Below, piece after piece: positions 18,976 to 28,893 of a DNA stretch of 64,000 nucleotides. The DNA is from Bacteroidota bacterium (lineage in GTDB: Bacteria > Bacteroidota > Bacteroidia > Chitinophagales > Chitinophagaceae), in assembly GCA_018267965.1 (NCBI GenBank), contig JAFDXK010000001.1, positions 434,001 through 498,000 of the forward strand. The letters run 5' to 3'. The notes under the pieces are model-generated. The model saw nothing but the letters and a program-made list of their open reading frames with translations. It made no database searches and was not told where the DNA came from. Position 1 is the stretch's first letter; every line of letters begins with the position of its first letter. The position numbers and the translations under genes are program-made.

Positions 18976-20619
18976 ATGAGCAATAACAAACCCAACGGGT
19001 TAAACGTCTGGACGCCGTTTCTTTTTTCACTAATACTCATATTTGGTATGACTCTGGGTTTCAACCTGCGTGATACTTTGAGGGGTAAGCGTGATATACA
19101 GACTGTTATTGAACGAAATGACAGGTTGGAACAAGTAATAGACCTGATCAATGAGAAGTATGTAGACACTGTAAATAGCAATGCATTGTATAGTGATGCA
19201 GTAAATGGTATTCTTAGTCATCTCGACCCGCATACAGTATACATACCTGCAGACGAAGTTGAAGAAGTAAACGAAACACTAGAAGGCAGTTTCTTTGGCA
19301 TAGGGGTTGAATTTTCTATCATCAGAGATACAATACAAGTAACATCGGTAGTAGCAGACGGCCCGGCAGAACATGCAGGTGTAGAAACAGGCGACCAACT
19401 GATTAAAGTAGGCGATAGTATGGTAGCAGGTGTGAAGATTACATCAGACCGTATTATCAGGATGTTAAAAGGCAAACAATATACGCAAGTGCATGTAAGC
19501 CTGAAAACACCTTTGGCTGCTCAACTGAAACAAGTTACTATCAAGCGCGATATAGTGCCTGTATCCAGTATTGATGCAAACATCATGTTAGATGCTACAA
19601 CAGGTTATATTAAAATAGCACGGTTCGGAGCACATACATATACTGAATTTGAGAAAGCATTGCAGGAGCTTATAAAAGCCGGTATGCAGCAACTCATTAT
19701 AGATGTGCGTCAAAACCCCGGAGGCTATTTGGATGCAGCTAAAAATATAGCCGATGAATTGCTGCCCGGTCATAAACTAATTGTGTACACTCAGGGACTG
19801 CACTCATCTCGTTATGAATATAAGACTGGTAACAAAAGCAGTTTTGAATCAGGCAAAGTAGCTATACTAATTGATGAAAGCTCTGCATCAGCCAGTGAGA
19901 TATTAGCAGGTGCAGTACAAGACTGGGATAGGGGAATAATTGTGGGCAGGCGTTCTTATGGCAAGGGCCTTGTGCAAGAACAATATGATATGGATGATGG
20001 TTCTGCCTTAAGATTGACTATCGCTAAATATTACACACCGTCAGGCAGGTGTATACAACGCTCCTATGCTAATGGCAAAGATGCCTATTCTGAAGATTTC
20101 GTACATCGTTTTGAAACGGGAGAATTTACAGGGCATGATACACTTGTCAATTTAGATACTACTAAGTATTATACTGCTAACGGCCGCGTAGTGTATGCAG
20201 GTGGTGGTATCAAACCCGATGTGTATGTATCGTATGATACATCAAAGCGCGCGCCGGGTATGCTCAATATGATGTATAGCGAAGACGTGAAGAATGTTGT
20301 TTGGGACTATTTTACGTCTCACCGTGTGGCATTAAAACAATACGCAAACATTAACCAGTATATAGCAGCATTTAAGCCGGATGAAATGGTGAAATCTTTT
20401 CTGGCATTACAAGACCCTGTTTTCAGGAAGACAGTAACCAAACTGTTGCGCCAGCCTGTTAATTACAATTTCTTCTGCATGCACTTAAAGGCACAGCTTG
20501 CCCGTATATTATTCCACGACAATGGTTATTTCTCAGTAGTATCAAGAGAAGATAATGTAGTGCAAAAAGCAGCTCAGGCTTTCAATAGCAAAGAATACTC
20601 AGCTATTATAAGCAGGTAG
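18976..20619 (+). CDS. ctpA: S41 family C-terminal processing protease
   Basis: This is a periplasmic serine protease of the tail-specific (CtpA/Prc) family, which degrades or trims proteins from their C-termini. The 547-residue protein has an N-terminal membrane anchor or uncleaved signal (about 13-30), a PDZ domain around 85-165, and the catalytic Ser-Lys dyad: S305 in SSASASEILAG and K330 in SYGKGLVQ, with the classic 25-residue spacing. About 190 residues follow the catalytic core. Its 3' end overlaps by 21 bases the convergent HsdR_N-type gene. Confidence 0.9.
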   Translation: MSNNKPNGLNVWTPFLFSLILIFGMTLGFNLRDTLRGKRDIQTVIERNDRLEQVIDLINEKYVDTVNSNALYSDAVNGILSHLDPHTVYIPADEVEEVNETLEGSFFGIGVEFSIIRDTIQVTSVVADGPAEHAGVETGDQLIKVGDSMVAGVKITSDRIIRMLKGKQYTQVHVSLKTPLAAQLKQVTIKRDIVPVSSIDANIMLDATTGYIKIARFGAHTYTEFEKALQELIKAGMQQLIIDVRQNPGGYLDAAKNIADELLPGHKLIVYTQGLHSSRYEYKTGNKSSFESGKVAILIDESSASASEILAGAVQDWDRGIIVGRRSYGKGLVQEQYDMDDGSALRLTIAKYYTPSGRCIQRSYANGKDAYSEDFVHRFETGEFTGHDTLVNLDTTKYYTANGRVVYAGGGIKPDVYVSYDTSKRAPGMLNMMYSEDVKNVVWDYFTSHRVALKQYANINQYIAAFKPDEMVKSFLALQDPVFRKTVTKLLRQPVNYNFFCMHLKAQLARILFHDNGYFSVVSREDNVVQKAAQAFNSKEYSAIISR

Positions 20620-21054
20620 TTCATTCATCCAGGTAATATTATCTACAACCTTAGCGTCGGCGCAAAATAGTTGATGCCCGTTATACAATACCCAATAGTT
20701 GCATTGCAAGGTATTATGATATTGCAGTAGTTGGTTTAATGTAGCTTCTGTTATTGTTACCTCCGGTGCTTTGCACTCAGCTAATAACCATGGTTGATGA
20801 TTTCTGTTATATACCACCACATCATAGCGTTTACTAAGAGTGCCAAAGTTGATTTGCTTCTCTACGGCAATTAATGAAGCAGGATATTGTAAAGTATTGA
20901 TAAGGTATTGTAATAAGTATTGGCGCACATGCTCCTCAGGCGTAAGCACCAACCATTTTTTACGTACAGGGTCAAATACCTGTGTAGTATCTGCTTCTTT
21001 ACGAAGTTGTAATTGGATGGATGAGATGTCGAGGTGTATCATTAACTGCTGCAA
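20599..21054 (-). CDS. Stand-alone HsdR N-terminal domain (PD-(D/E)XK-like) protein
   Basis: This 151-residue protein resembles the nuclease domain at the N-terminus of type I restriction subunit HsdR. It has the cluster KRYDVVVYN followed by LLAECKAP, that is, a D-x(n)-ExK nuclease core, and an upstream LTPEEHVRQYLL stretch typical of this Bacteroidota family. The rest of HsdR (the translocase) and HsdM/HsdS are absent, so it is not a restriction system by itself. Its true function is unknown; nuclease activity is inferred from the motif. The start may be the ATG at 21054 or 21042. It overlaps the ctpA 3' end by 21 bases tail to tail. Confidence 0.75.
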   Translation of the reverse strand: MQQLMIHLDISSIQLQLRKEADTTQVFDPVRKKWLVLTPEEHVRQYLLQYLINTLQYPASLIAVEKQINFGTLSKRYDVVVYNRNHQPWLLAECKAPEVTITEATLNQLLQYHNTLQCNYWVLYNGHQLFCADAKVVDNITWMNELPAYNS

Positions 21055-21083
21055 GATAATTGATAGTTTGTATCTTTAAATGA

Positions 21084-22739
21084 GTGGATAAACAATCAGC
21101 CATATTATCAGTCAATAACCTCAATATCTCTTTCGGTGATTTTAAAGCCGTTAATAATATCTCTTTCCAATTAGAAAAGGGAAAGACACTTGCGATAGTA
21201 GGAGAGAGTGGCTCGGGTAAGTCATTGACGGCCTTATCATTAATGGGATTATTGCCAAAAGGTGCTGATGTAAAAGGAGAATTGACGTTTAATGATAAAG
21301 AGCAAACCTATTCTTTAATAAACAGTTCAGATAAAGTATGGCAGCAGTTGCGAGGTAAGGCTATGGGCATGGTTTTCCAGGAACCGATGAGCTCGCTGAA
21401 CCCCGTAATGAAGATAGGTAAGCAGTTAGCAGAGGTAATAACGACTCATCAAAAAATCAATAAAGAAGCTGCTAAGCAAAAAGCTATTGAATGGCTGGGC
21501 AAAGTACAATTACCCAATCCTGAAAAGATATATGACCGTTACCCGCACCAATTATCAGGCGGGCAGAAACAAAGGGTAATGATAGCAATGGCTATGTGTA
21601 ACAACCCTGCATTGCTGATAGCTGATGAACCCACAACAGCATTAGATGTAACCGTGCAACAAGAAGTAATTGCATTGATGAAACAATTGCAAGAGGAGCA
21701 TCATACTGCTATGATATTCATTACCCACGATTTGGCATTGGCATCCAATATTGCTGATGAGGTAATGGTGATGTATAAGGGAGAAGTGGTGGAATACGGA
21801 TTAGCAAATGATGTGTTGCTGCAACCTAAGCACGTATATACGAAGGCGTTGTTAGCTTGTAAACCTAATGCAGCTAATAAAGGCAAACGCCTGCCTGTCA
21901 TCAATGATTTTATAGAAGGCAAACCTGTTTCAAATGATGTGTACCATCAACAATCGGCTGGTAATGCGATACTAAAAGTGAAAGGGCTAAGGGTATGGTT
22001 TACTGAAAACAAAGATTGGCTGGGTAGGCCTGTAGATTATTTCAAAGCGGTGGATGATGTAAGTTTTGAGTTGAAGAAAGGTGAAGTACTTGGGCTGGTA
22101 GGAGAGAGTGGCTGTGGTAAAAGCACTATCAGCAAAAGCTTGATGGGGTTACTGCCTGTGAATGAAGGTCAAATTATATTTAATGGCGAAGACCTTGCCA
22201 AGCTATCCCACAAAGAATGGACAAGAATAAGAAGGCAGATACAACTCATTTTTCAAGACCCGTATGCTTCACTCAATCCGAGAATGACGATAGGTGATGC
22301 ATTGATAGAACCCATGCGTACACACGCTATTGTACCTGCCGGCGAATTAAAGAAAGAAGCGCAGCGATTATTGGATTTAGTTCATCTTCCGTCTGATAGT
22401 ATGAAGCGCTACCCTCATCAGTTTAGCGGCGGACAAAGGCAGCGAATCGGTATTGCACGCGCATTGGCTTTAAGGCCCCAACTATTGATATGCGATGAAA
22501 GTGTGTCAGCTTTAGATGTAAGCGTACAAGCACAAATATTGAACTTGCTTAAAGAACTACAACAAGAGTTTGGATTTACATACCTCTTTATATCTCACGA
22601 CCTGAACGTAGTGCATTATATGAGCGACCGTGTAATGGTAATGCAGGCAGGGCAAATTGTGGAAAGCGGAGAAGCTACGAAGGTATTGCAGCAACCGCAT
22701 AATGATTATACTAAGCGTTTAATAGAGGCAATGCCTTAA
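21084..22739 (+). CDS. Peptide/nickel-type ABC transporter ATPase with two fused ATP-binding domains
   Basis: This protein powers a dipeptide, oligopeptide or similar importer. It fuses the DppD-like and DppF-like ATPases in one chain of 551 residues. The first module has GESGSGKS near 39-46, LSGGQKQR and the Walker B LLIADEP; the second has GESGCGKS near 339-346, FSGGQRQR and LLICDES. Both have the oligopeptide-type linker (NP followed by a short conserved C-terminal segment). The organisation matches YejF/GsiA. The start is a GTG at 21084, since no ATG lies in frame before the first conserved strand. The permease and binding protein genes are not adjacent. The last four bases overlap the convergent acetyltransferase gene. 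Confidence 0.87.
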   Translation: MDKQSAILSVNNLNISFGDFKAVNNISFQLEKGKTLAIVGESGSGKSLTALSLMGLLPKGADVKGELTFNDKEQTYSLINSSDKVWQQLRGKAMGMVFQEPMSSLNPVMKIGKQLAEVITTHQKINKEAAKQKAIEWLGKVQLPNPEKIYDRYPHQLSGGQKQRVMIAMAMCNNPALLIADEPTTALDVTVQQEVIALMKQLQEEHHTAMIFITHDLALASNIADEVMVMYKGEVVEYGLANDVLLQPKHVYTKALLACKPNAANKGKRLPVINDFIEGKPVSNDVYHQQSAGNAILKVKGLRVWFTENKDWLGRPVDYFKAVDDVSFELKKGEVLGLVGESGCGKSTISKSLMGLLPVNEGQIIFNGEDLAKLSHKEWTRIRRQIQLIFQDPYASLNPRMTIGDALIEPMRTHAIVPAGELKKEAQRLLDLVHLPSDSMKRYPHQFSGGQRQRIGIARALALRPQLLICDESVSALDVSVQAQILNLLKELQQEFGFTYLFISHDLNVVHYMSDRVMVMQAGQIVESGEATKVLQQPHNDYTKRLIEAMP

Positions 22740-23035
22740 CGCATCACCCTGTACACCACTTTATCCCAATCTATATGGCGCTGTATATAAGATGATGTAA
22801 AAGGACACAGCGGTATTATCTTCCAGTTTTTGGATTCGACATACTTCAGCATTTTCTCCACCATGGCTTTACCTACACCTTGTCCTTCCAGTTCAGAAGG
22901 CACTTCTGTGTGTTCTATAATTATCAGAGATTCATTCACCGGTTTGTATTCAATAAATGATACAACACCATCGATGTGCAATTCAAACCTATGTTTGGCT
23001 TCATTATGTATGAGTGCCGCTTCTTGTATATTCAT
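22736..23035 (-). CDS. Small GNAT-type N-acetyltransferase (YjdJ-like)
   Basis: This 99-residue protein belongs to the short GNAT subgroup that keeps only the acetyl-CoA binding core. The sequence SELEGQGVGKAMVEKML contains the pyrophosphate loop (QGVGKA), followed by a CPFTSSYIQRH segment diagnostic of this subgroup. The substrate is unknown. Its 3' end overlaps the ABC ATPase gene by four bases tail to tail. It lies 57 bases upstream of the second uvrA gene's stop codon and reads in the same direction as that gene. Confidence 0.85.
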   Translation of the reverse strand: MNIQEAALIHNEAKHRFELHIDGVVSFIEYKPVNESLIIIEHTEVPSELEGQGVGKAMVEKMLKYVESKNWKIIPLCPFTSSYIQRHIDWDKVVYRVMR

Positions 23036-23092
23036 GTTCCCTTGCCAGCTAATTAGCTAATTAATTTCTCTCAGCACTCTATATGTATGGTA

Positions 23093-25927
23093 TTACAGGT
23101 ATTGTCCTGTATAACTCTCTTTGACTTTTTTCAATCCTTCGGGTGTGCCTTCATAGAGCAGGTTGCCACCGCCTGCGCCACCTTCGGGTCCTAAGTCTAT
23201 TACCCAATCTGCGCTTTTGATGACATCAGTATTGTGTTCTATCACTATTATACTGTGCCCTTGTTCTATTAAAGCATCGAAAGAACCTAAAAGTTTCTTG
23301 ATATCATGGAAATGCAGGCCAGTGGTAGGTTCGTCAAATATAAAGAGTATCTTCTCTTTTGCAACACCTTTACCTAAAAATGATGCCAATTTTACCCTCT
23401 GAGCCTCACCTCCGCTTAGCGTATCGCTGCTTTGGCCCAGTTTTACATAGCCTAAACCCACGTCGCTTAAGGGTTGCAGGGCTGCAGCTATTTTCTTCTC
23501 ATCTTTAAAGAAATCTATTGCTTCATCAACACTCAATTCTAATACATCATATACGCTCTTAGTGCGATATGTAACCTCCAGCACCTCATCTTTGAATCGC
23601 TTGCCCTTACAGCTTTCGCATAATAAATGTACATCTGCCAGGAATTGCATTTCTACAATTACTTCTCCTTCACCCTTACAAGTATCACAACGCCCTCCAT
23701 CTGTATTGAATGAGAAATGCTTTTCGGCAAAGCCCCTCATCTTAGACAAAGGTTGTTTGGTGTATAGCTTACGAACTTCATCCCATGCTTTGATGTACGT
23801 AACAGGATTACTGCGTGATGATTTACCAATCGGGTTTTGGTCTATCATTTCTACAAGGGCAATCTTATTCAAATCACCACCAAGAAATTTATGTAGCCCC
23901 GGTCTTTCTACACCTTCACCAAAATGTTTTTGCAGCGCAGGGTAGAGTGTTTGTTTTACCAAAGTTGTTTTACCACTACCACTCACACCTGTTACTACAC
24001 ACATCACATTTAGCGGGAAATCAACACTAACATCTTTCAGGTTGTTTTGCCTGCAACCTTCAAGGCGTATGCTGCCTTTGGGTTTGCGTTTGGTTTTCGG
24101 TACTTCTATTTGTAAAGCTCCACTCAGGTACTGTCCTGTAAGGCTTGATTTGTTTTTGATAATCTCTTTGTAATTACCTGCAGCTACTACTTCGCCACCC
24201 AGATGGCTTGCCAGTGGCCCCATATCAATAATATAGTCAGCCTGCTGCATCATCATTTCATCATGCTCTACTACTACTACCGTATTACCCAAATTACGCA
24301 GGTTCTTCAATACATTTATCAACCTTTCCGTATCGCGGCTATGCAAACCAATACTTGGTTCATCGAGTATGTATAAAGAATCTGTAAGATTACTACCCAG
24401 GAACTTGGTGAGCTGTATGCGTTGACTTTCGCCACCGCTGAGTGTATTGGCAAGACGGTTGAGAGTAAGGTAGCCTAAGCCTACATCCAGCAAGGTTTTC
24501 AGCCTTTGGTTGATTTCAATAAGTATACGTTTAGCAATTTGTGCATCGTGTTCATTCAGTTTCAGGTTGTCAAACCATTTTGCCAGATCTCTTGATGGCA
24601 TCATCATCAGGTTGCCGATATGATGTCCGTCTATTTTTACATACAATGCTTCTTTGCGCAGCCTTGCGCCTTTGCAGGTAGGGCAAAGTGTGCGCCCGCG
24701 ATAGCGAGCCTGCATCACACGGTATTGTACCTTATACAGGTTTTGCTCTACCATCTTGAAGAAGTCGTAAATGCCCTGCACTTTGCTATTCCCTTCCCAC
24801 AGCAGTGATAACTCACTTTCGCTGAGGTCTATAACGGCTTTATGAATCGGGAAATCGAATTTGCTGGCCGTACGAATAAATGATGCCTGCCATTCGCTCA
24901 TCTTTTCTCCTTTCCACGGCGCAACAGCTCCTTCATACACACTCAATCGTTTATCGGGTATTACCAAATCGGTGTCGATACCCAAGACCTGTCCGAAACC
25001 TTCGCAATGCGGACAAGCACCATAAGGATTGTTGAATGAGAACAGATTTGGTGTCGGTTCTTCAAAAGCTATACCGTCTGCTTCAAACTTATTGTTGAAG
25101 CTTTTAAACTGCTTGCCATCTATTTCTAAAGTACATTCACCTTCACTTTCATAAAATGCAGTTTGTATACTATCTGCCAACCTATGCAAATCATCTTCTT
25201 CAAAATCTTTGGTTACTATACGGTCTATCAGCAGGTATATATCTTTTTTGGGCAGTGTTGCTGCACCACTTAATACATCTTCAATACGAATGGGCTTGTC
25301 TTCCCCTTTTGCATGCACACGGCTAAAGCCTTTTTGCATCAGGATATTCAACTCTTCATTTACACTACGTCCGTAGCGCGTTACCAATGGTACAATGATT
25401 TGCACTTTAGCACCTTTAGCTAAGGTCTTTATGTAATCAACTACATCGCTGATGCTGTCTTTCTTTACTTCGTTACCACTTACGGGCGAGTAAGTATGCC
25501 CTGCACGGGCAAATAACAGACGCAGGTAGTCGTATATTTCGGTCATGCTGCCCACAGTACTGCGTGGGGTGCGGGTAGTTACTTTTTGTTCTATAGCTAT
25601 GGCAGGGCAAATGCCGTGTATATAATCTACATCGGGCTTATCCATCCGCATCAGGAACTGGCGTGCGTAGGCACTCAGGCTCTCTGCATAACGGCGCTGG
25701 CCTTCGGCAAAAAGCGTATCCATAGTGAGACTACTTTTACCACTACCGCTTACACCCGTTACTACTACCAGCTTATTGCGCGGAATGGCAACACTTACAT
25801 TCTTAAGGTTGTGCATACGTGCACCCTTAATGAATATGCTATCGTCTTTGTGATGAAGATGGGTATCATTAAACAGCCCGTTATCTTGCTTCTTCTCTTT
25901 TGTAGCTACAGCCACTTTCTTTGCCAT
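23093..25927 (-). CDS. Excinuclease ABC subunit A (second, divergent full-length copy)
   Basis: This is a second UvrA-family ATPase, 944 residues from the ATG at 25927. A longer frame to 26107 exists, but its first 60 residues are AT-rich and unlike UvrA. It has both ABC modules (GVSGSGKS near 48 and again near 655), both zinc modules (CPHCEGFG, CPTCKGAR; CDTCKGEG, CESCKGKR) and the RTPRSTVGSMTEIYDY segment. The UvrB-interaction region is present but divergent, reading IVPLVTRYGRS where the first copy has the canonical APIVRGRKG. It is therefore not a classic UvrA2 lacking that domain. It could be an alternative damage sensor or serve a different partner. Confidence 0.88.
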   Translation of the reverse strand: MAKKVAVATKEKKQDNGLFNDTHLHHKDDSIFIKGARMHNLKNVSVAIPRNKLVVVTGVSGSGKSSLTMDTLFAEGQRRYAESLSAYARQFLMRMDKPDVDYIHGICPAIAIEQKVTTRTPRSTVGSMTEIYDYLRLLFARAGHTYSPVSGNEVKKDSISDVVDYIKTLAKGAKVQIIVPLVTRYGRSVNEELNILMQKGFSRVHAKGEDKPIRIEDVLSGAATLPKKDIYLLIDRIVTKDFEEDDLHRLADSIQTAFYESEGECTLEIDGKQFKSFNNKFEADGIAFEEPTPNLFSFNNPYGACPHCEGFGQVLGIDTDLVIPDKRLSVYEGAVAPWKGEKMSEWQASFIRTASKFDFPIHKAVIDLSESELSLLWEGNSKVQGIYDFFKMVEQNLYKVQYRVMQARYRGRTLCPTCKGARLRKEALYVKIDGHHIGNLMMMPSRDLAKWFDNLKLNEHDAQIAKRILIEINQRLKTLLDVGLGYLTLNRLANTLSGGESQRIQLTKFLGSNLTDSLYILDEPSIGLHSRDTERLINVLKNLRNLGNTVVVVEHDEMMMQQADYIIDMGPLASHLGGEVVAAGNYKEIIKNKSSLTGQYLSGALQIEVPKTKRKPKGSIRLEGCRQNNLKDVSVDFPLNVMCVVTGVSGSGKTTLVKQTLYPALQKHFGEGVERPGLHKFLGGDLNKIALVEMIDQNPIGKSSRSNPVTYIKAWDEVRKLYTKQPLSKMRGFAEKHFSFNTDGGRCDTCKGEGEVIVEMQFLADVHLLCESCKGKRFKDEVLEVTYRTKSVYDVLELSVDEAIDFFKDEKKIAAALQPLSDVGLGYVKLGQSSDTLSGGEAQRVKLASFLGKGVAKEKILFIFDEPTTGLHFHDIKKLLGSFDALIEQGHSIIVIEHNTDVIKSADWVIDLGPEGGAGGGNLLYEGTPEGLKKVKESYTGQYL

Positions 25928-26061
25928 TGGATACCAAAAATATGGTAATAAATTGAATGGTTTTTTGCTAAAATCTGTAACAAATGAATTACATGTAAGT
26001 GATATTATTTTATTTTGATTTATATATGATATATTGTGTATAGTTATATAAAGGCTATCTA

Positions 26062-26541
26062 ATGAAATGTTTGATTTTAATAGTAGGTATTGGTTGTTGT
26101 ATGACATCGTGTGGTAATAGTTCGGTTGTTATTACTGGCAGTGAGAAACAAAAGATAATTACCGAAGTAACCAGCACATTAGATAGTTATGCTAATGACA
26201 TAAGAAAGTATGGGTTGCTTTCTGAGTTTAAATATCTTGATTCTAGCGATACTTTTTTTTGGGTGCCACCGGGATTTAAAGTAGCACTCTGTTATGATAC
26301 TGTAAGAGCTGTTATAACCAGAAATGCGGGTATGTTTAAGAAAATAGATAATCAATGGGATACATTACGCATAATACCCTTGAGTAAATCAATAGCCACC
26401 TATACCGGCAGAATGCGCTCTGTGATGACCGATGTTCACGACTCTACTAACACCTATACTATGCTGGAAACAGGCATAATGATAAAACGTTCCAATGGTT
26501 GGAAACTATTGCATGGTCAAACTGGCATGTTACCACAGTAG
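26062..26541 (+). CDS. Putative lipoprotein with NTF2/SnoaL-like features
   Basis: The 159-residue protein has a lipoprotein signal ending in the lipobox MTSC (C17 region), so it is probably lipid-anchored. The mature part starts with an ISETVxx-like helix and ends with an ETGIMIKRSNGWKLLHGQ segment, which resembles the last strand of NTF2/SnoaL-like (DUF4440-type) folds. The fold call is a pattern judgement only and the ligand is unknown. It is divergent from the second uvrA and has an AT-rich upstream region without a clear -7 element. Confidence 0.65.
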   Translation: MKCLILIVGIGCCMTSCGNSSVVITGSEKQKIITEVTSTLDSYANDIRKYGLLSEFKYLDSSDTFFWVPPGFKVALCYDTVRAVITRNAGMFKKIDNQWDTLRIIPLSKSIATYTGRMRSVMTDVHDSTNTYTMLETGIMIKRSNGWKLLHGQTGMLPQ

Positions 26542-26593
26542 TGTATACAATGTACGTGTTATTACTTTTCAGTGAATGAAATACTAACTTGAT

Positions 26594-26860
26594 TTACATC
26601 GCCAGCAGCCTGCGTGCCACGTCGTTCAAATCATCTGTACTGTTTACTATGATAATATCGCTGAGGGAGAACACAAACATTAGCTTAAGAGGAAGCCTTC
26701 GGAGGTGTTTGATAAAATCCTCTATGGCATTGTTGTCAGTCTTTGGCACATATTCAATCTTGCGATGAATAATAACGTTATTTGCCTTTTCTGTTTGCAG
26801 CAATTCCTTACCGCTTAATGGCTTGCACAGAATAGCCATGACGAGTTCACGAGCGCTCAT
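26594..26860 (-). CDS. Hypothetical protein
   Basis: This 88-residue frame has no recognised domain, signal peptide or membrane segment. It has a mixed helix and strand composition with a hydrophobic LKLMFVFSLSDIIIV strand and could be a small soluble protein. The region between the neighbouring genes is otherwise empty, and the frame uses normal codons for this genome, which supports it being real. No promoter element stands out upstream, and 26861-26998 shows no other feature. Confidence 0.45.
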   Translation of the reverse strand: MSARELVMAILCKPLSGKELLQTEKANNVIIHRKIEYVPKTDNNAIEDFIKHLRRLPLKLMFVFSLSDIIIVNSTDDLNDVARRLLAM

Positions 26861-26999
26861 ATCTCTCTAAATTTTTAAAGGGTGAATCGTTACAGAGGGT
26901 AGGAATATAAACCTACGATTAAAATCAGATTAAATCAACGCATTGGCTATATTTTAACATATCTATCCGGGCAAGGATGCAAACGTTTTTTATAAAACA

Positions 27000-27025
27000 A
27001 AAAGCACCCAATGGGTGCTTTTTGC
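27000..27025 (-). terminator. Terminator after the 27044-28681 T9SS protein gene
   Basis: A 10-bp stem AAAAGCACCC/GGGTGCTTTT (27000-27009 with 27013-27022) with a 3-base loop lies 20 bases beyond the stop. It is flanked by T-rich sequence on the minus strand. Confidence 0.85.
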
Positions 27026-27043
27026 AGTCTATGATAATGCAGG

Positions 27044-28681
27044 TTATTCTTTAATGAAATTGATAATCTGGCTATGATTGTTTTCGGTGATACGGAGCAT
27101 ATATGTCCCGCTGGATAGCGTATTTACCTGAATAGCAGATGAAGTTTTACTTAAGTTTCCGTTGTTTAATATTCTTCCTGTAATGTCTGATATAACATAA
27201 ACAGCATCATTGTGTATGCCATTGATGTTTAGTGTGTTTGTTGCAGGATTAGGGTAAAGCCTGTATGGCATATCACCCTCTGTTTTGGCTATGCCTGTAG
27301 TTTTAAAGGCAAATGCATTGCCCGAAAATTTGCGATTGATGCGGTTGCCGTCCCACCACACAGACAGGATGTCGAAACCGGAATTGCTTGAGCTACTCAA
27401 CGCCAATGGTGAGTAAGTGACACCTGTTGCTGTCTGGTTGATAGCATAGTAATCGTTGGCTGTAGGCGGGAACGTAGGGAATGTACCTGTATACAGGTCT
27501 AATTGCCTGGCGTACAAAAAGTTTGAACCATCTACATTAAAGCCAATACTGTAAACTGTATTGCCGATGTTTGCCGCCGGACCGCCGATGCCCGTACCTG
27601 CCGCAACTGCCGGAGCACTATATGTGGCACCGCCGAATAAGCCGGCATTGGCATTTAAGAGTGCACCCCCGGAAACTGCCGGATAATACGTGTCGTTACA
27701 GCTTTCAATATCAGAGCCACCGCCGGGAGTTGTTTTTGCCACTACCTGGTATTTAGTAGGTACGATAGCAGCTGTCGGGTCATACAAGTTCATCGCTTCG
27801 ATACGAGGTGCACCGGGATTCATATTCAAAGTATAGCTGCTTGTTACTGTCGTTGTGCCTATGTCAAATTCTGCATAGTCTACACCTCCGTTATTCATAT
27901 ATGCTATCAGAGAGGTACGTGCGCCTGTATTAACATCGGTAATGCCTGCAACATCCGGCATTGCGTTACCCCCCGTACATGTAGCAATAAGATAAGAGGT
28001 AAGTGTTCCCGGGTTATCAATCGGGCCGAATGTAGCTAACGTAACAGGACCGCTACCGCCACCCGGCCATTCTTCCCACACTGCAGAGAATTCCCATAAA
28101 CCAGGTAGTCCTGCAACCGTATTCACATTGTCAGCAAAGGCATCAAGGTGCGGATATTTGGCAATGCCGTAAGCACCCGACATGGTTTGTGTACCGCCAT
28201 ATGTTACAGTAAGCGCTCCGCCAACGCCTGAAACATAATACCATGAATAATAAGCTACATAGTTTACAGGGTCCAGATAAGTAACGCCTATAACATGTGT
28301 GGCCTGTTGGTCTTCACCATGCCTTGTTGCATCGCCAATGATAACATCGGGATAAAAGGAAGTGCCGGAAGGCGTGGCAGGAAATGGTAATGTAACGGGT
28401 GTGAGGTTTCCTGTATAGTCTACATATAAACTACATGCAGTTGTACCTGCAGAGTTATCGTCCCATACGATAGCACTTAATCGTACACCTCCTTGTGCTG
28501 GGCATTCCACCATGTCGCAGTTTATATTACCAACGGGGGTAACGTTGATTATTGGCTGGTCGGGGATTGATGCAGGCACTGTTGTTTGTGCTTGTGAGGT
28601 AAATGCAGAAAGTAGCATACTGCCTGCAAATGCAACGTTGCGTAATGACCTGTAGAAAGGCCATTTCAGATGTTTTTTCAT
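27044..28681 (-). CDS. Secreted protein with T9SS type A sorting domain
   Basis: This 545-residue protein has a signal peptide (hydrophobic segment about 16-29, cleavage after SQA/QA near 32) and a C-terminal T9SS sorting domain (YRLYPNPATNTLNING through the final IINFIKE, about 75 residues). The middle part is rich in Gly, Thr, Ser and Tyr and contains imperfect repeats of the form of short beta-strands, suggestive of a beta-propeller or adhesin-like fold, but I recognise no enzymatic motif. It should be surface-exposed or released. It is monocistronic. Confidence 0.8.
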   Translation of the reverse strand: MKKHLKWPFYRSLRNVAFAGSMLLSAFTSQAQTTVPASIPDQPIINVTPVGNINCDMVECPAQGGVRLSAIVWDDNSAGTTACSLYVDYTGNLTPVTLPFPATPSGTSFYPDVIIGDATRHGEDQQATHVIGVTYLDPVNYVAYYSWYYVSGVGGALTVTYGGTQTMSGAYGIAKYPHLDAFADNVNTVAGLPGLWEFSAVWEEWPGGGSGPVTLATFGPIDNPGTLTSYLIATCTGGNAMPDVAGITDVNTGARTSLIAYMNNGGVDYAEFDIGTTTVTSSYTLNMNPGAPRIEAMNLYDPTAAIVPTKYQVVAKTTPGGGSDIESCNDTYYPAVSGGALLNANAGLFGGATYSAPAVAAGTGIGGPAANIGNTVYSIGFNVDGSNFLYARQLDLYTGTFPTFPPTANDYYAINQTATGVTYSPLALSSSSNSGFDILSVWWDGNRINRKFSGNAFAFKTTGIAKTEGDMPYRLYPNPATNTLNINGIHNDAVYVISDITGRILNNGNLSKTSSAIQVNTLSSGTYMLRITENNHSQIINFIKE

Positions 28682-28858
28682 AATTGGTCTATTTTGGTTT
28701 TAGTGAATAAATCAGGATGATGGAAGGGGTATGTGTATATATATGTTAGAACGTGCTGTGAAAAAGATAGGTATGCAGCACAAGGTATTTGAGAGGGTAT
28801 GTTCATGAGTGGGTAATTGGTTACTAAAATTACATCATGTAGTTTAGAATACAATAAA

Positions 28859-28886
28859 AATAACCCAGTGTTTTAACTGGGTTATT
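28859..28886 (-). terminator. Terminator after the polytopic membrane protein gene
   Basis: A perfect 11-bp stem AATAACCCAGT/ACTGGGTTATT (28859-28869 with 28876-28886), loop GTTTTA, lies just downstream of the gene on the minus strand and is followed by a TTTTTATTG tail. The rest of 28682-28858 is AT-rich leader sequence for the T9SS protein gene and shows no other site. Confidence 0.85.
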
Positions 28887-28893
28887 GAAATGA

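Noticed and set aside
20599..21054. Type I restriction-modification system
   Set aside because: Only the HsdR N-terminal-type domain is present; no translocase, methyltransferase or specificity subunit lies nearby, so no restriction system is claimed.
25928..26107. 60-residue N-terminal extension of the second UvrA
   Set aside because: The extension is AT-rich, unlike UvrA, and would overlap the start of the lipoprotein gene; the ATG at 25927 gives the standard N-terminus.
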